The notes under the pieces were generated by a model that was not told the DNA's origin, did no database searches, and was given only the letters and a program-made list of their open reading frames with translations. Shown here piece by piece: positions 14,272-19,015 of a DNA stretch of 19,015 nucleotides. This stretch comes from Oscillospiraceae bacterium. GTDB taxonomy: Bacteria; Bacillota; Clostridia; Oscillospirales; UBA929. The translations under genes and the position numbers were made by a program. The stretch covers positions 1 through 19,015 of the forward strand of contig JAISVY010000108.1 of assembly GCA_031271325.1 (NCBI GenBank), read 5' to 3'. The number at the start of each line of letters is the position of its first letter. The stretch's first letter is position 1.

Positions 14272-14292
14272 CATATAATCGGACATTATATG
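14272..14292. promoter_or_regulatory. AT-rich perfect inverted repeat
   Basis: CATATAAT and ATTATATG are perfect 8-bp inverted arms around CGGAC. It sits between the lipid operon and the tRNA terminator, just past the terminator T run. It could be a protein-binding site or part of the terminator region; there is no gene start next to it. Confidence 0.3.
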
Positions 14293-14301
14293 CAAAATCA
14301 A

Positions 14302-14343
14302 AAAGCCCTGCAACTCTAAGCAATCTTAGAGCCGCAGGGCTTT
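14302..14343 (-). terminator. Rho-independent terminator of tRNA-Gly
   Basis: AAAGCCCTGC (14302-14311) pairs with GCAGGGCTTT (14334-14343), and the stem continues inward with CTCTAAG/CTTAGAG around a 4-nt loop. On the minus strand TTTTTGATTTT follows. It starts a few bases past the tRNA 3' end. Confidence 0.9.
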
Positions 14344-14348
14344 CGCGT

Positions 14349-14422
14349 TGGAGCGGGTGGCGGGAATCGAACCCGCGCGGCCAGCTTGGGAAGCTGGAAT
14401 TCTGCCATTGAACTACACCCGC
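14349..14422 (-). tRNA. tRNA-Gly (anticodon CCC)
   Basis: The minus strand folds as a cloverleaf: acceptor GCGGGTG/CACCCGC; anticodon stem CCAGC/GCTGG with loop TTCCCAA, giving anticodon CCC (codon GGG); and T arm GCGGG-TTCGATT-CCCGC. The discriminator base is U, as expected for glycine, and the 3' CCA is encoded (14351-14349). It is flanked by its own promoter and terminator. Confidence 0.96.
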
Positions 14423-14520
14423 GAAGAGGGGAGGGGGAACGGTGCTTTTTGCGTCTTCGGCGGTTCTGGGGGTTACGCCGTATCGCTTAGCACCGCAACG
14501 AATACCGGCTGAGTTAAGTC

Positions 14521-14549
14521 ATTATACCATATGACTGTTTCGATTGCAA
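14521..14549 (-). promoter_or_regulatory. Promoter of tRNA-Gly
   Basis: On the minus strand TTGCAA (14549-14544) and TATAAT (14526-14521) are separated by 17 nt. The start would be about 90 nt upstream of the mature tRNA, leaving a 5' leader for RNase P to remove. Confidence 0.7.
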
Positions 14550-14603
14550 GAGTGTTTTCATAGTGATATATAGAGGCTTCATAGTTCCGCCTGCTCGCCA
14601 TTC

Positions 14604-14632
14604 TTGACAAACCCACTGCCGCGCGGTACAAT
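14604..14632 (+). promoter_or_regulatory. Promoter of the GH31 gene
   Basis: TTGACA (14604-14609) and TACAAT (14627-14632) are separated by 17 nt. The predicted start near 14639 lies only about 18 nt before the TTG start codon, so the leader would be little more than the AAGGAAGGG ribosome binding site. Confidence 0.8.
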
Positions 14633-14656
14633 AGGCGAAGGAAGGGTGCGTTTTTA

Positions 14657-16624
14657 TTGTACAAAGTAGAGACACGCGGCAACGCGTTTAAAATTTATAT
14701 CGGTGACCGGCTGGTGATCAGCCACACGCCCGACGCGCCGTTTATCGAGGTGGGGCGGGGTCACTGGGATATGCTGGGCGACGTCGTGCGCGATAACCGC
14801 GAAGGGCTGACCCATCTGACCCACGCGCAATTCGAGCAAGGGCGCAGTCTGCTCCGTCTGCACGGAGGGCAGTACTCGATCACCTTTTCGATTGCCGAGC
14901 ACAACGGGATGCTGAGGCTCGCGCCGCAGCGCGTATCGACCGGGCTGAACCGTTTCCGGCTCCGTTTCCCCGCCATTCCCGGCACGGCGGTATATGGCGG
15001 CGGCGCGCAAATGAGCCGCTGCAATCTGCGCGGTCACAAGCTTTCCCTGTGGGTCGGGGAACGCTCGGTTTTCCAGACGCACACGCCAAAGCCCTCCCTC
15101 CGTATGAAAGGGGTTCCGTCCCTCCTGCCCGGCTGTCCGCTGCCCGTCTTCATCACCGAGGGGATGATCGCCTATGTGTTTGAAAGCTACGGACGCGCCG
15201 CGTTCGACTTCACTTCTTCCCGCGCGCACCATGTGTCCCTGTGGGAACTGCCGTCCGCCATCCTGATCGGCGCGGCACCCAACCCGCTGGAACTGATGGG
15301 AACGGTCACGAAGATCACGGGGCGGCAGCCCGTCCCGCCGCAATGGTTTATGGAGGGTTCCATCGTCGAGGCGCGGGGCGGCAGCCGCCGCGCGGCCGAA
15401 TTGCTGGAGAAGGCGCTGACCTCCGGCGCAAGCATCTCCTGCATTTATATCCCCGATTGGACGGGAGGGGTTGACACGCCGTCCGGGCGCCGCCCGTTCT
15501 ACGATTGGGTTTGGAACCAAGAGAGCTACCCCAAGCTTGACGGTCTGATCCGGGAACTGTCAGCCCGGAATATCCGCACAATGGCCTATCTCAACCCGCA
15601 CCTGTCGATCGAAGGGCGGCTTTATGCCGAAGCGTCGGCGGCGGGCTATCTGCTGAAAAAGCCGCAGGGCGGCGTGTATATCAGCGACATGGGCGGCTTT
15701 ATGGCGGGGCATCTCGACCTGACCAACGCGCGCGCCTGTTCGTGGTTCAAAGATATTGTCAAGCAGAACGTCTTGGAATTGGGTTTTTGCGGCTACTTCG
15801 CCGACCGGGGCGAATATTTGCCGCCCGACGCCATCTTCGCCTCCGGCGAGAGCGCCGTGCGTCTGCGCAACCGCTGGCCGGTCCTGTGGGCGGCGCTCAA
15901 CCGTGAACTGATCCGCGAAGCGGGGCGCACCGCCGACTCTGTCTTCTTCTCCCGGTTCGGGTGGATTGGCACCGGCGCGCAAAGTATGCTCACGACGACC
16001 GGACAGCACCATACCTCTTGGAACCGCTCGCAGGGGCTGCCGTCCGCGCTCTGCTCCGCGCTCTCCCTCTCCTGTTCCGGTATCGGGCTGAGCGTCACCG
16101 AATGCGGCGGGACGGTCAGTTACCACATCAAACGCGACGCGGAGCTGTATATGCGCTGGATGGAGTACGCCGCCTTCTCTCCGTCCTTCCTGCTGGCCAA
16201 CGGCGACGCGCAGGGTGTGTTCATCGACACAGACCCAAAGCTGCTCGCCTTCTTCGCGAGACTAAGCCGCATACACGCCGCGCTCGGTACATATCTCCGC
16301 AACTGCGCCCGCGATAACGCGAACAGCGGCGCGCCGGTCATGCGCCCGCTTTTTATGCATTTCCCCACCGAGCCGCGCTTCCGCTCGGTCAACGACGCCT
16401 ATATGCTGGGCGGTGAACTGCTTGTTTACCCCGTTTTGAAAAAGGGGGTAAAGTCGATGAACCTATACCTGCCGGAAGGCAACTGGCACCATCTCTGGAG
16501 CGCGAAGCTCTACAACGGCGGCGAGCACACCGTCACCGTCCCGCTCGGCAAACCCGCCGTCTTTTTCAAGCCGGACGGCAAACACGCGGGTTTATTCGAA
16601 GAATTACCGGGGAAGGTACGGTAA
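14657..16624 (+). CDS. GH31 family protein, sulfoquinovosidase-like, probably degenerate
   Basis: 655 residues, close to the 678 of E. coli YihQ, the sulfoquinovosidase it most resembles: YGGGAQMSRCNLRGHKLSLW (113-132), IPDWTGG (265-271), WVWNQESYPKLD, MAYLNPHLS, LDLTNARACSWFKD and FADRGEYLPPDA. D383 in FADRGEYLP aligns with the YihQ nucleophile. The general acid, in YihQ within AGDQNVDW, falls at TTTGQHHTSW (446-455) and is not aspartate. SDIGG has become TECGG (481-485), and the RTH motif is FLLANGDA (511-518). R433 (FFSRFG) remains. It may be a pseudoenzyme or have altered chemistry. No signal peptide or membrane segment is seen, so it is cytoplasmic. No transporter or other sulfoquinovose genes are nearby. 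The TTG start is inferred from the upstream AAGGAAGGG and could move. Confidence 0.82.
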   Translation: MYKVETRGNAFKIYIGDRLVISHTPDAPFIEVGRGHWDMLGDVVRDNREGLTHLTHAQFEQGRSLLRLHGGQYSITFSIAEHNGMLRLAPQRVSTGLNRFRLRFPAIPGTAVYGGGAQMSRCNLRGHKLSLWVGERSVFQTHTPKPSLRMKGVPSLLPGCPLPVFITEGMIAYVFESYGRAAFDFTSSRAHHVSLWELPSAILIGAAPNPLELMGTVTKITGRQPVPPQWFMEGSIVEARGGSRRAAELLEKALTSGASISCIYIPDWTGGVDTPSGRRPFYDWVWNQESYPKLDGLIRELSARNIRTMAYLNPHLSIEGRLYAEASAAGYLLKKPQGGVYISDMGGFMAGHLDLTNARACSWFKDIVKQNVLELGFCGYFADRGEYLPPDAIFASGESAVRLRNRWPVLWAALNRELIREAGRTADSVFFSRFGWIGTGAQSMLTTTGQHHTSWNRSQGLPSALCSALSLSCSGIGLSVTECGGTVSYHIKRDAELYMRWMEYAAFSPSFLLANGDAQGVFIDTDPKLLAFFARLSRIHAALGTYLRNCARDNANSGAPVMRPLFMHFPTEPRFRSVNDAYMLGGELLVYPVLKKGVKSMNLYLPEGNWHHLWSAKLYNGGEHTVTVPLGKPAVFFKPDGKHAGLFEELPGKVR

Positions 16625-16667
16625 CGTATCTGCATAGCGTTCCGCGGACATAAGGGAGTGACGTCAC

Positions 16668-17240
16668 ATGCTTTGCGATCAATGCGGTTACCGAAACAGC
16701 GACGGCTTAAACACCTGCCGCTCCTGCGGCGCGGCGCTGGGCGAAAAACCCGGCGAGGAGGAAATGGCAAAGAAGCTCGATAAACTCAACCAACGGTACA
16801 ACGCGGATCCCTTGGTTCCCGCTACGCTGGAGAAAATCTTCGCATGGGGCTTTTTCACCTTTGCGGCTGCATGCATAATATCGGGGTTTTTGCTTTTCGA
16901 TACGGTCGGTTACGCGGTATACGCAGCGCTCTTTTCGGCCGCCTCCGGAATCACCGCCAGGTTTCCCCGTTTCTCATGGTATTTTGTAAGAAGAAAAATA
17001 GAACGTGTCTCCAGTGTGTCTGACCCGGAACCGAGTCATTTTTGGTTGTTTGGGCATAAGGTTGGATATTGGCTCCTTTTCGTTTTTGCGGTCGCCGCCT
17101 TCCTGATTGGGCTTTATGAAACTTTCCCGCAGACAAACGACAACGCGAGGATTGTTTTCCCAAGGCCAAGGACAGAATTCCTCACCCCTAAGCCGGACAA
17201 TGATTATCCCGCGCCCTCCCCGGAGCCGTTTTTTGAATAG
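16668..17240 (+). CDS. Zinc-ribbon membrane protein of unknown function
   Basis: A 190-residue protein whose first 22 residues form a zinc ribbon: MLCDQCGYRN and CRSCGAAL, with four cysteines in two CxxC pairs. A charged helix follows (EEEMAKKLDKLNQRYN). Hydrophobic stretches at about 63-85 and 86-105 and again at 143-161 (YWLLFVFAVAAFLIGLYE) suggest two or three membrane spans. The tail is rich in proline (about 170-190) and probably extended. Such short zinc-ribbon plus membrane proteins are frequent in Firmicutes and mostly uncharacterised. The ATG has GGGAG 9 nt upstream. It lies 43 nt behind the GH31 gene and probably shares its transcript. It converges on trmB, with 7 nt between coding ends. 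Confidence 0.72.
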   Translation: MLCDQCGYRNSDGLNTCRSCGAALGEKPGEEEMAKKLDKLNQRYNADPLVPATLEKIFAWGFFTFAAACIISGFLLFDTVGYAVYAALFSAASGITARFPRFSWYFVRRKIERVSSVSDPEPSHFWLFGHKVGYWLLFVFAVAAFLIGLYETFPQTNDNARIVFPRPRTEFLTPKPDNDYPAPSPEPFFE

Positions 17241-17247
17241 AGCAGCT

Positions 17248-17874
17248 CTAAAATAGCCGCGCGGTTAGCGCTCCGATCGGCACGCCGAGGGCGCGGAACT
17301 TGGTTTCGTATTCGGTCATAACCGCTTCCGGCGGGCTGTCTTCGTCGCACCCGGTGACAATCCAGCCCTCGGCGGCGAGTTCTTTTTGCGCGAACGCGAA
17401 CAGCGGGGCGTTGTCGGTTTTGAACCGCAGCGTCCCGTTCTCTGATAACAGCGGGCGGTAGACGCGAAGAAAGTTCCGCGCGACAAGGCGGCGCGGCGCG
17501 GTTTTCCAATGCGGCCACGGGTCGCAGAAGTGGATGAACAGCCTGTCGATCTCCCCCGGCGCGAAGAGCTTTTCCAAATTTCCCGCGTCTGCCAAGACAA
17601 AGCGGATGTTTTGCAGCCCTTCCCGCCGGGCGCGCTCCATCCCGATCACAATCGCGTCGGGGACGCGCTCCAGCGCGACGATCATGCTCTCCGGTTCGGC
17701 AGCCGCCGTGTCGCAGGCGAATCGCCCCATACCGCAGCCCAGCTCTACCAGCAGGCGTGTACATCCCGGCAAAATTTCCCGCCAGTGTCCGGCGGTTTGC
17801 TCCGCGTCACGAACGAGCCATGCCGCTGCACTCTCCATCCGGGCGGCTAAATTTTTACGTTTGCGCATTCGCAT
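17248..17874 (-). CDS. trmB: tRNA (guanine-N7-)-methyltransferase
   Basis: A 208-residue class I SAM methyltransferase that makes m7G46 in tRNA variable loops. Motifs are VELGCGMGRFA (43-53) for SAM, ALER with the acidic end of strand 2 (67-70), ADAGNLEKLF (95-104), the family signature FCDPWPHW (116-123) followed by APRRLVARNFLRVY, FKTDN (151-155), and the late TEYETKF. The frame is open upstream to 18054 but that extension overlaps rnpB. ATG at 17874 has GGAGG with 6-nt spacing and gives the usual MRMRKRKN start. Confidence 0.94.
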   Translation of the reverse strand: MRMRKRKNLAARMESAAAWLVRDAEQTAGHWREILPGCTRLLVELGCGMGRFACDTAAAEPESMIVALERVPDAIVIGMERARREGLQNIRFVLADAGNLEKLFAPGEIDRLFIHFCDPWPHWKTAPRRLVARNFLRVYRPLLSENGTLRFKTDNAPLFAFAQKELAAEGWIVTGCDEDSPPEAVMTEYETKFRALGVPIGALTARLF

Positions 17875-17910
17875 AGGGTACCTCCGGCGGGTTAAGAATC
17901 TTTTGGTAAA

Positions 17911-17937
17911 AGAAGCTCTAAAAACCTCATGGTCACC
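17911..17937. repeat. Copy of the dispersed CTCTAAAAACCTC motif
   Basis: AGCTCTAAAAACCTCATGGTCACC lies between the trmB start and rnpB. Related copies occur at 158-175, 445-470, 1282-1301, 1361-1382, 3680-3700 and 4971-4994 (some inverted), all in gaps between genes. The shared core is CTCTAAAAACCTC, often next to GTCAC. Confidence 0.5.
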
Positions 17938-17947
17938 GTTAACTGAA

Positions 17948-17971
17948 GTTCCCCCGCCGGGGCGGGGGAAC
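17948..17971 (-). terminator. Terminator-like hairpin behind rnpB
   Basis: GTTCCCCCGCC (17948-17958) and GGCGGGGGAAC (17961-17971) are perfect 11-bp arms. The hairpin follows the RNase P RNA 3' end by one base. The T tract after it on the minus strand is poor (TTCAGTTAAC), so it may act more in 3' processing or stability. Confidence 0.65.
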
Positions 17972-17972
17972 T

Positions 17973-18316
17973 GGCAAGGCGTAACCGATAAGCCGGGTTC
18001 TGTCGTGAGCAGCCATCTATCTGGGCCGTTTGTTGCCAAACGGCTCGGCGCCACCCGTCCGGGGACCGCCGGGCAGGCTTATGCCCCGTGTCGGTGTTGC
18101 TCCGAATAGAGTTTACAGGCCCCTCCGCTCTCACGGAGGCGCGGTGAGCTCTTACCTCGCCTTTCCATCCTTACCGACTCTTAAAATCGGCGGTTTATTT
18201 CTGTTGCACTCGTCCTCATGTCGCCATGGGCGGGCGTTACCCGCTATTCTTGCCCTGTGGAGCCCGGACTTTCCTCCCGTACATTTCCGTACCGGCGGCT
18301 GCTTGGTTTCCTTGCC
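17973..18316 (-). ncRNA. rnpB: RNase P RNA, bacterial class A
   Basis: The minus strand contains the universally conserved rnpB segments: GAGGAAAGTCCGGGCTCC near the 5' side (about 18280-18260), ATAGCGGGTAA-like and GAGGACGAG-like core regions, and ACAGAACCCGGCTTAT near the 3' end (about 18002-17987). GGCAAGG (18316-18310) pairs with CCTTGCC (17979-17973) to close helix P1, which fixes the ends. About 344 nt is a normal size. The RNA is the catalytic part of RNase P, which removes 5' leaders from tRNA precursors. A promoter starts exactly at its 5' end. Confidence 0.95.
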
Positions 18317-18321
18317 GGAAC

Positions 18322-18351
18322 AGTATAACAGACGCGGCGGGAGGTTGTCAA
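18322..18351 (-). promoter_or_regulatory. Promoter of rnpB
   Basis: On the minus strand TTGACA (18351-18346) and TATACT (18327-18322) are separated by 18 nt. The start 6 nt downstream, at 18316, coincides with the first base of helix P1. Confidence 0.8.
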
Positions 18352-18613
18352 ACAGAAAAACCTTACGGTCAGTGTCAAGTAAACGTGGGCAAGGCTGCGA
18401 GGGGGAGAAAAACACACGGAGCAAGACTGAAACGAGTTAGAAAACGAGGGATGAGTTTATCGCATTGTTTTTCCGGGGCGGTAAAAGGGAACGGTAAAGC
18501 TCAAATAAGCCTTACCGCCCCGCCAAAACCTCACACGGCGCTCGGGTCGGTCTCCGCCGTTGCCCTATCTTCCGTGAAAGTAAAAAGCGAGGTTATTATG
18601 CCCACAATCGAGA
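18352..18613. other. Spacer between rnpB and the transposase, likely IS end
   Basis: No convincing gene is seen. It contains an 11-bp inverted repeat (18474-18522) and, at 18599-18622, a start-like ATG with GAGG upstream that runs only seven codons (MPTIEIR) before a stop at the transposase 3' end. The boundary of the insertion sequence probably lies in this region, but I cannot identify terminal repeats with the other end missing. Confidence 0.4.
18474..18522. repeat. Inverted repeat with two alternative left arms
   Basis: CGGGGCGGTAA (18474-18484) and TTACCGCCCCG (18512-18522) are perfect 11-bp arms. A second left arm, CGGTAAAGCT near 18492-18501, can pair with AGCCTTACCG (about 18508-18517) with one mismatch. 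The two pairings exclude each other. It lies just downstream of the transposase gene and may be a terminator of the element. Confidence 0.5.
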
Positions 18614-19015
18614 TCAGATAATCGATTTGACGGCGGCGATGTCTTTCAAAAAGTGCAGATTGGCGGGAATTGTGGTCTGATGGAATCCATTGCAGCCTTT
18701 ACCGACACGCCGGGCAATTTTCGCGGCGGACAGAGTATTGTCAGCAATCGGCTGACTGTACGCTTCAGGCAGACAGACAGGTGAAAAAACGGACAAAGCG
18801 CGCCGCAGGCGACCTGTAGCTTTCAGCGTGAGTAGTCTTGCCATATTGTTGCCGCCGTTTACACTCCAGTTGGCGCGACGACGTTTCATCCGGCGGCCGA
18901 TCAGTGAGAATACATTGCTTTCCATCGCGCCGCAGCCCCGGTATACCAAACCGTCTGGCGGCGCGGGAAGTTCGAGTCCCCGGCGGTTATACGAAATCAG
19001 ACCGTCCCGGTTGTT
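18614..19015 (-). CDS. ISLre2-type transposase, C-terminal part (cut by window edge)
   Basis: The frame is open from the right edge to a TGA at 18614-18616, giving at least 133 residues. The visible end matches the C-terminal region of ISLre2 (UPF0236) transposases as I recall it: NNRDGLISYNRRGLELP, then a short spacer, YRGCGAMESNV, RRMKRRRANWSVNGGNNMA and RLLTLK. The 5' part, with most of the catalytic region, lies outside the window, so I cannot say whether the gene is intact. It has its stop codon next to a spacer holding an inverted repeat, and it is transcribed towards rnpB. Confidence 0.75.
   Translation of the reverse strand, partial: NNRDGLISYNRRGLELPAPPDGLVYRGCGAMESNVFSLIGRRMKRRRANWSVNGGNNMARLLTLKATGRLRRALSVFSPVCLPEAYSQPIADNTLSAAKIARRVGKGCNGFHQTTIPANLHFLKDIAAVKSII

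Larger units (their letters stand above)
14186..14348. other. Spacer between the lipid operon and tRNA-Gly
   Basis: No gene is visible. The end of the lipid operon has a run GCGGTTTTTT (14226-14235), but the bases before it do not form a stem, so I see no clear terminator for that operon on the plus strand. The spacer holds a perfect AT-rich inverted repeat (14272-14292) and the tRNA terminator. Confidence 0.55.
14423..14656. other. Divergent promoter region between tRNA-Gly and the GH31 gene
   Basis: No gene is present. It holds two back-to-back consensus promoters, one for the tRNA (minus) and one for the GH31 gene (plus), listed separately. Confidence 0.7.

Noticed and set aside
16659..16666. 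TGACGTCA palindrome before the zinc-ribbon gene
   Set aside because: It resembles a eukaryotic CRE site; here it is just the spacer between GGGAG and the ATG, and 8-bp palindromes are common by chance.
17875..18054. 60-codon N-terminal extension of trmB
   Set aside because: It would be translated from rnpB sequence and its terminator; the GGAGG-ATG at 17874 gives the family-typical start.
18030..18621. Plus-strand frames across rnpB and its upstream spacer
   Set aside because: Antisense to a clear RNase P RNA; no protein motif or ribosome binding site.
1..19015. CRISPR array, prophage or biosynthetic gene cluster
   Set aside because: No regularly spaced direct repeats, no phage structural or integrase genes, and no modular synthases or precursor peptides were found. 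The dispersed motifs are irregularly spaced.

Overview
The window looks like a chromosomal piece of an uncultured, GC-rich (about 60% GC by eye) member of the Clostridia, most like Oscillospirales or former Ruminococcaceae. The reasons are the FabK/FabF/FabZ fatty-acid cluster order, strong GGAGG ribosome binding sites, several TTG and GTG starts, consensus sigma-A promoters with 17-nt spacers, a class A RNase P RNA and an ISLre2-type transposase. This assignment is inference from gene content; no search was run.

Layout. Bases 1-87 hold the last codons of a protein ending in a DUF6273-like tail. Bases 88-472 are non-coding and carry a REP/MITE-like element. Bases 473-1168 are an AT-richer VapC/Phd-type toxin-antitoxin pair on the minus strand, with a consensus promoter that contains a palindrome. 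Bases 1403-2914 encode a B12-binding radical SAM protein. It converges on a minus-strand operon, read in the order ilvA (threonine ammonia-lyase), ridA (enamine/imine deaminase), then a small two-CxxC protein of unknown function. IlvA makes a reactive enamine/imine and RidA hydrolyses it, so this pairing makes biochemical sense.

From 5112 to 14185 runs a type II fatty-acid synthesis operon on the plus strand: fabH, fabK, fabG, fabF, accB, fabZ, accC, a fused accD-accA, and an ASKHA-domain (RACo/DUF4445-type) protein that overlaps accDA. AccB, AccC and AccDA would make malonyl-CoA; FabH primes, FabF elongates, and FabG, FabZ and FabK complete each cycle. The malonyl transferase fabD and the acyl carrier protein acpP, usually in this cluster, are absent. 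The 167-nt gap between fabG and fabF, where an acpP might be expected, instead holds an inverted copy of a repeat found upstream of ilvA.

After the operon come a tRNA-Gly(CCC) with promoter and terminator on the minus strand; a GH31-family protein resembling sulfoquinovosidases but apparently missing the general acid; a small zinc-ribbon membrane protein; and, on the minus strand, trmB and rnpB. The right edge cuts an ISLre2-type transposase gene.

The most interesting points are the AccDA fusion without the usual zinc ribbon, the ASKHA protein with a short four-cysteine head coupled to lipid synthesis, the apparently degenerate GH31, the missing fabD/acpP, and several families of short dispersed or inverted repeats at gene boundaries.
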